Origin: Flavobacteriaceae bacterium | Lineage (GTDB): Bacteria; Bacteroidota; Bacteroidia; Flavobacteriales; Flavobacteriaceae | Direction of reading: 5' to 3' | Assembly (NCBI GenBank): GCA_016780345.1 | Contig: JADHLZ010000003.1 | Coordinates: 1 to 64,000 of the forward strand | Length of the DNA stretch: 64,000 nucleotides | In this document: piece by piece, positions 59,432 through 64,000 of the stretch | Layout: every line of letters starts with the position of its first letter | Position numbering within the stretch: the stretch's first letter is position 1 | Made by a program: the position numbers and the translations under genes | The notes under the pieces: generated by a model | Databases searched by the model: none | Seen by the model: the letters and a program-made list of their open reading frames with translations, nothing else | Told to the model about the DNA's origin: nothing

Positions 59432-60496
59432 ATGATTTCTAAAGCTCCTGCAAGAATTTGTTTGTTTGGTGATCATCAAGATTATTTGGGACTACCTGTG
59501 ATTGCTTGTGCCATAGATAAATATTTGACAGTATCTGGAATTCCTAACCAAACCGATCTTTTAAATTTTGATTTAATTGATTTGAATAGACATAGAGCTA
59601 TAAATATTAATAGGGATTTGTCACAAATTGAAAAAGGAGATCATATTTTGTTTGTTTTAAAAACCTTAAAAAATCATGGGGTTATTATTAATAATGGATA
59701 TGATATTAAAATAAAAAGTGAAATTTTCATTAATGCTGGTATATCTAGTTCATCAGCTTTAATTGTCGCTTTAATAAATTTTTTTTTAAAAATTTATAAT
59801 CCTGAAAAAGTTAGTGCTAAATACATTTCTGAATTAGCATATGAAAGTGAAGTTTTACAGCAAGGAGGATCTGGAGGAAAAATGGATCAGTATTCAATAT
59901 CATATGGAAATACAATTTTTTTAGAAACTGGGGTTAATAATAGTTTAAAAAAAATAAAATTACCGTTTAGAAATTTTATAATAGCAAATTCTGGAGTTAA
60001 AAAACAAACGGACCAAATACTTTCTGAATTAAAGATTAAAACACTTGATGCAATTAAAAATATAAGTAAGCACTATCCAGCTTTTAAATTATGTGATATA
60101 AAACAGAGGCAAGTAAATGATTTTAGAGGTTTAATTGATGAAAAATCTTTTCAATATTTTAAAGCTGCAATTATAAATCATACAATTACTTTAGATGCTT
60201 TGTATGAGATAGAAAAAGAAAAGCCTGATTTAATAAGGCTGGGAAAATTAATGATTAAACATCATAATGTTTTAAAAAATAAACTTTGTATAACTGTTCC
60301 TAAAATTGATAGGATGATTGATTTGGTCAAAAAAAACGGAGCATATGGATATAAAATAATTGGTTCTGGAGGAGGTGGTTCAATATTAATTTTAGCCAAA
60401 AATAAGTTTCATGAAAAAATTATAAATGATCTAAAAAAAATAGGAGTCAATGAGATTGTAAAATCTAATGAGTCCCCTGGTATACTTAATCTATAA
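59432..60496 (+). CDS. GHMP family kinase, galactokinase-like
   Basis: 'APARICLFGDHQDYLGLPVIACAID', 'INAGISSSSALIVALINFFLK', 'GGSGGKMDQYSISYGN', 'IIGSGGGGSILIL'. Confidence 0.88.
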   Translation: MISKAPARICLFGDHQDYLGLPVIACAIDKYLTVSGIPNQTDLLNFDLIDLNRHRAININRDLSQIEKGDHILFVLKTLKNHGVIINNGYDIKIKSEIFINAGISSSSALIVALINFFLKIYNPEKVSAKYISELAYESEVLQQGGSGGKMDQYSISYGNTIFLETGVNNSLKKIKLPFRNFIIANSGVKKQTDQILSELKIKTLDAIKNISKHYPAFKLCDIKQRQVNDFRGLIDEKSFQYFKAAIINHTITLDALYEIEKEKPDLIRLGKLMIKHHNVLKNKLCITVPKIDRMIDLVKKNGAYGYKIIGSGGGGSILILAKNKFHEKIINDLKKIGVNEIVKSNESPGILNL

Positions 60497-60568
60497 AAAT
60501 TTCAATTTTATCTATTTATGAAAGTTGCTAAAATTTAAATAACTAAATTTATAAGACAACTAATAATT

Positions 60569-62383
60569 ATGATTGAACTTTCACTATTAGATATCTCAAT
60601 AATTGTAGCATTTTTTTCAATAACTTTATTAATTGGATTTTATGTTTCAAAAAAATCTTCATCCAGTTCCTCAGAGTATTTTCTTTCTGGTAGAAGCATG
60701 CCTTGGTGGCTTTTGGGAATTTCAATGGTTGCCACAACTTTTTCCACTGACACTCCAAACTTAGTGACGGATATTGTAAGGAATAATGGTGTTTCTGGAA
60801 ATTGGGTTTGGTGGGCCTTTCTTTTGACTGGCCTATTGACGGTTTTTGTATATGCAAAATTGTGGAGAAGATCTGAGGTTTCAACAGATATGGAGTTTTA
60901 TGAATTAAGGTATAGTGGTTGGGGAGGTAAGTTTTTAAGAGGTTTTAGAGCTGTTTATTTAGGTGTGATTTTTAATGTTATGGCAATGGCTGGAGTTACT
61001 CTTGCAGCAATAAAAATAGGTGAAATAATGTTAGGTTTAGATCCTTTGGAAACAATATTATATGCTGGAACTATTACAGTTGTTTTCAGTACTGTTGGTG
61101 GATTCAGAGGAGTTGTTTATACAGATTTTATTCTTTTTTTCGCTGCCATGGTAGGTTCAATTGGAGCAGCATATTATTTAGTGAACTTACCTGAAGTTGG
61201 AGGAATTGAAAATTTAATTTCAAATGAAAGTATTTCAGAAAAGCTGTCCATATTGCCAAGCTTCGATGATCCTGATTTATATATTCCTTTATTAATGGTT
61301 CCATTAGCAGTTCAATGGTGGAGCTCATGGTATCCAGGAGCTGAGCCAGGAGGAGGAGGATATATTGCTCAAAGAATGTTAGCAGCAAAAAATGAAAATC
61401 ATGCAATTGGAGCTACTTTTTTCTTTAATGTAATGCATTACGCGTTAAGACCATGGCCATGGATAATTGTGGCTTTAGCCTCACTGATTGTTTTTCCTGA
61501 TATCGCATCAATACAAGATGCATTTCCAAATATTTCAGAAGATAAATTAGGACAAGATTTAGCCTATCCTGCTATGTTAACTAAATTACCGTCTGGACTT
61601 CTAGGAATTGTTGTGGCTTCTTTGGGGGCTGCTTTTATGTCAACTATTTCTACACATTTGAACTGGGGATCATCTTATATAGTTAACGATTTCTATAAAC
61701 AACAAATAAATAAAAATGCATCCGAAAGAGAACTTGTAAATGTTGGGAGGATTTCAACAGTAATTTTATTTGTATTAAGTTCTATTTTTGCGTTAATACT
61801 AACAAACGCCCTACAGCTTTTTGAAGTTATTTTAATGTTTGGAGCTGGTACGGGATTGATTTTTATTTTAAGATGGTTTTGGTGGAGAATAAATGCTTGG
61901 AGTGAAATTTCAGCAATGTTTGTTTCTGGGGTTATTTCAATTGCCCTAAATTTTACAAATCTTGGTGAATTTTTATTTTCTGATACAGGTTTTTTTAAAA
62001 GTTACTATAAGTTTCCCTTCGTAGTAATTTTTACAACACTGATCTGGTTAATAATAACTTATTTAACGAAACCTGATAAAACAGAATCATTAATAAAATT
62101 TTGTCAAAAAACTAACCCTGGAGGTCCAGGTTGGGAAAAAATCAGAAAAGAAGCTCAACTACAAAACATAATTTTTGATTCTGGAATTGATGATAAAACT
62201 TGGTCAGTTCCTTTAGGAATATTATGTATGTTATGTGGATGTCTTGCAATTTATTCTTTATTATTTTCTACAGGCTATTTTATTTATGGAGAATTGAATA
62301 ATGGAATATCATTTTTATTTATTGGAATTGTTTTTTCATGGGGATTAAAACATAATTGGAATAAACTAAATAAGTTAAATTAA
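60569..62383 (+). CDS. Sodium:solute symporter family transporter (SSS/SGLT-like)
   Basis: 'EYFLSGRSMPWWLLGISMVATTFSTDTPNLVTDIVRNNG', ~14 TM. Confidence 0.92.
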   Translation: MIELSLLDISIIVAFFSITLLIGFYVSKKSSSSSSEYFLSGRSMPWWLLGISMVATTFSTDTPNLVTDIVRNNGVSGNWVWWAFLLTGLLTVFVYAKLWRRSEVSTDMEFYELRYSGWGGKFLRGFRAVYLGVIFNVMAMAGVTLAAIKIGEIMLGLDPLETILYAGTITVVFSTVGGFRGVVYTDFILFFAAMVGSIGAAYYLVNLPEVGGIENLISNESISEKLSILPSFDDPDLYIPLLMVPLAVQWWSSWYPGAEPGGGGYIAQRMLAAKNENHAIGATFFFNVMHYALRPWPWIIVALASLIVFPDIASIQDAFPNISEDKLGQDLAYPAMLTKLPSGLLGIVVASLGAAFMSTISTHLNWGSSYIVNDFYKQQINKNASERELVNVGRISTVILFVLSSIFALILTNALQLFEVILMFGAGTGLIFILRWFWWRINAWSEISAMFVSGVISIALNFTNLGEFLFSDTGFFKSYYKFPFVVIFTTLIWLIITYLTKPDKTESLIKFCQKTNPGGPGWEKIRKEAQLQNIIFDSGIDDKTWSVPLGILCMLCGCLAIYSLLFSTGYFIYGELNNGISFLFIGIVFSWGLKHNWNKLNKLN

Positions 62384-64000
62384 ATGAATATAGATTATAA
62401 ATCACCGGGTGCTCTTGAAGAAACTAGATTTGAAAAAATTCATAGTGTAATTTTTAATGACTCAAGAAACGCTTCACTTTTTATTGCTCATGAAATATCT
62501 GCTTTAATTAGAAATAAACAAGAACAAAACAAAAATTGTGTGTTAGGATTAGCTACTGGTTCATCTCCAATTTCTGTTTATCAAGAGTTGGTTAGAATGC
62601 ATAAAGAAGAAGGACTTAGCTTTAAAAATGTAGTAACATTTAATTTAGATGAATACTATCCAATGTCTAAAGACGATATTAATAGTTATCATTATTTTAT
62701 GCATATTCATCTGTTTAATCACATTGATATAAAAAAAGAAAACATTCATATTCCTGATGGAACTATAAAAAAAGAAGATATAAATGATTATTGTGAAGAA
62801 TATGAAAAAAGAATATTAAAAGAGGGAGGTTTAGATTTTCAGTTACTTGGTATTGGAAGAACTGGACATATTGGGTTTAATGAACCAGGATCTAACTATG
62901 ATTCTTTTACAAGGCTTGTGCATCTCGATTATTTAACTAGAAATGATGCTAGAAAATCTTTTTTTGGAATTGAAAATGTTCCAACAAAAGCAATTACGAT
63001 GGGTATTAGGACAATTAGAAAGTCAAAAAGAATAGTTTTGATGGCTTGGGGTAATAATAAATCATTAGTAATTCAAAAAGCAATTGAAGGCAAAATAAAC
63101 TCTAATATTCCTGCAAGCTTTCTTCAAAGTCATAAAAATGTAACATTTATTTTAGATAAATCAGCATCTGAAAATCTTACAAGAATTAAAACTCCTTGGA
63201 GAACCGGATCATCTATATGGAATGATGAGTTAAAATATAAAGCTGTTGCTTGGCTGTGTGAAAAAACTGGCAAATCAATTTTAAACTTAACAGAATCTGA
63301 TTACAATGAAAACAATTTATCTGAACTATTATTAAATAAATCATATTATGATATAAATTTAGATTTTTATAAGAGACTTCATAGATCTATTACTGGTTGG
63401 CCTGGTGGAAAACCTAATTCAGATGATAATATGAGGCCAGAGAGGTCAAAACCATCAAAAAAAAGAGTTTTAATTTTTAGTCCTCACCCTGATGATGATG
63501 TAATTTCAATGGGAGGAACTTTTGATAGACTTGTATCACAAGGGCATGAAGTTCATGTCGCTTACCAAACCTCTGGAAATATAGCTGTTAGTAATTCTGA
63601 TGTTTTAAGGTATTTAGAAGTTATAAATTCTATTTATCCTGATTGTAAATGTGAAAATGAAAAAATAATTAATTTATTAAAAAACAATGTTGATATAGTT
63701 AATGATCATAGGGTAAGAAAAATTGCATCAACTATTAGAGAAAAAGAATCTTTGGCAGCTACAAGGTTTATTGGAATTTCTGATAATCAAGTTCATTTTT
63801 TAAAACTTCCGTTTTATGAGACTGGAACAATCACTAAAAACCCAGCATCTGAAGAAGATATTGATATTATTTCTGAGATTATAACTAAAATAAAACCACA
63901 TCAAATATATGCTGCTGGTGATTTAGCTGATCCCCATGGAACTCATAAAGTTTGTTTAGATATTCTTTTTGACTCTTTAAAAAAATTGAAAGTAAAATCT
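62384..64000 (+). CDS. nagB: Glucosamine-6-phosphate deaminase (NagB)-LmbE/PIG-L deacetylase fusion, 3' truncated by window edge (absent from ORF track)
   Basis: Open frame from ATG 62384 to 64000 with no stop; 'VLGLATGSSPISVYQEL', 'FNLDEYYPM', 'LGIGRTGHIGFNEPGS'; C-terminal 'LIFSPHPDDDVISMGGTFDRL' and 'AAGDLADPHGTH'. Confidence 0.93.
   Translation, partial: MNIDYKSPGALEETRFEKIHSVIFNDSRNASLFIAHEISALIRNKQEQNKNCVLGLATGSSPISVYQELVRMHKEEGLSFKNVVTFNLDEYYPMSKDDINSYHYFMHIHLFNHIDIKKENIHIPDGTIKKEDINDYCEEYEKRILKEGGLDFQLLGIGRTGHIGFNEPGSNYDSFTRLVHLDYLTRNDARKSFFGIENVPTKAITMGIRTIRKSKRIVLMAWGNNKSLVIQKAIEGKINSNIPASFLQSHKNVTFILDKSASENLTRIKTPWRTGSSIWNDELKYKAVAWLCEKTGKSILNLTESDYNENNLSELLLNKSYYDINLDFYKRLHRSITGWPGGKPNSDDNMRPERSKPSKKRVLIFSPHPDDDVISMGGTFDRLVSQGHEVHVAYQTSGNIAVSNSDVLRYLEVINSIYPDCKCENEKIINLLKNNVDIVNDHRVRKIASTIREKESLAATRFIGISDNQVHFLKLPFYETGTITKNPASEEDIDIISEIITKIKPHQIYAAGDLADPHGTHKVCLDILFDSLKKLKVKS

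Noticed and set aside
60567-60884. 105-aa minus-strand ORF
   Set aside because: Antisense to the conserved N-terminus of the SSS symporter; low-complexity composition.

Overview
AT-rich chromosomal window with gene content typical of a (probably marine) member of the Flavobacteriia. About 1-36.7 kb is mostly housekeeping: a MacAB/TolC-type efflux operon, tsaB, a NifU-family gene, murI, ompH x2, bamA, uppS, nadK, pdxJ, tig-clpP-clpX, a folK-deoxynucleoside kinase fusion, mutS, tRNA-Gly and tRNA-Leu, rluF-rimM-rpsP, dnaE, trxA and tRNA-Asp. About 37-64 kb is an accessory-looking glycan/sugar catabolic island: GH20-like, DUF1080, three Gfo/Idh/MocA oxidoreductases, a TIM-barrel isomerase, a SUMF1-like protein, DUF1501, a DUF1549/DUF1553 cytochrome, several SGNH and alpha/beta esterases, a sulfatase, a GHMP kinase, two sodium-solute symporters and a NagB-LmbE fusion. 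It has no SusC/SusD pair and no recognisable regulator. A mevalonate-pathway pair (class II HMG-CoA reductase and a GHMP kinase) sits inside it. The most interesting non-coding signal is an unannotated structured RNA or attenuator at ~36915-37000, just upstream of the island. The C-terminal tail of bS16 is encoded by a 57-bp tandem repeat. I saw no CRISPR array, rRNA, prophage or IS element. All calls come from reading sequence and motifs; no database search was run.
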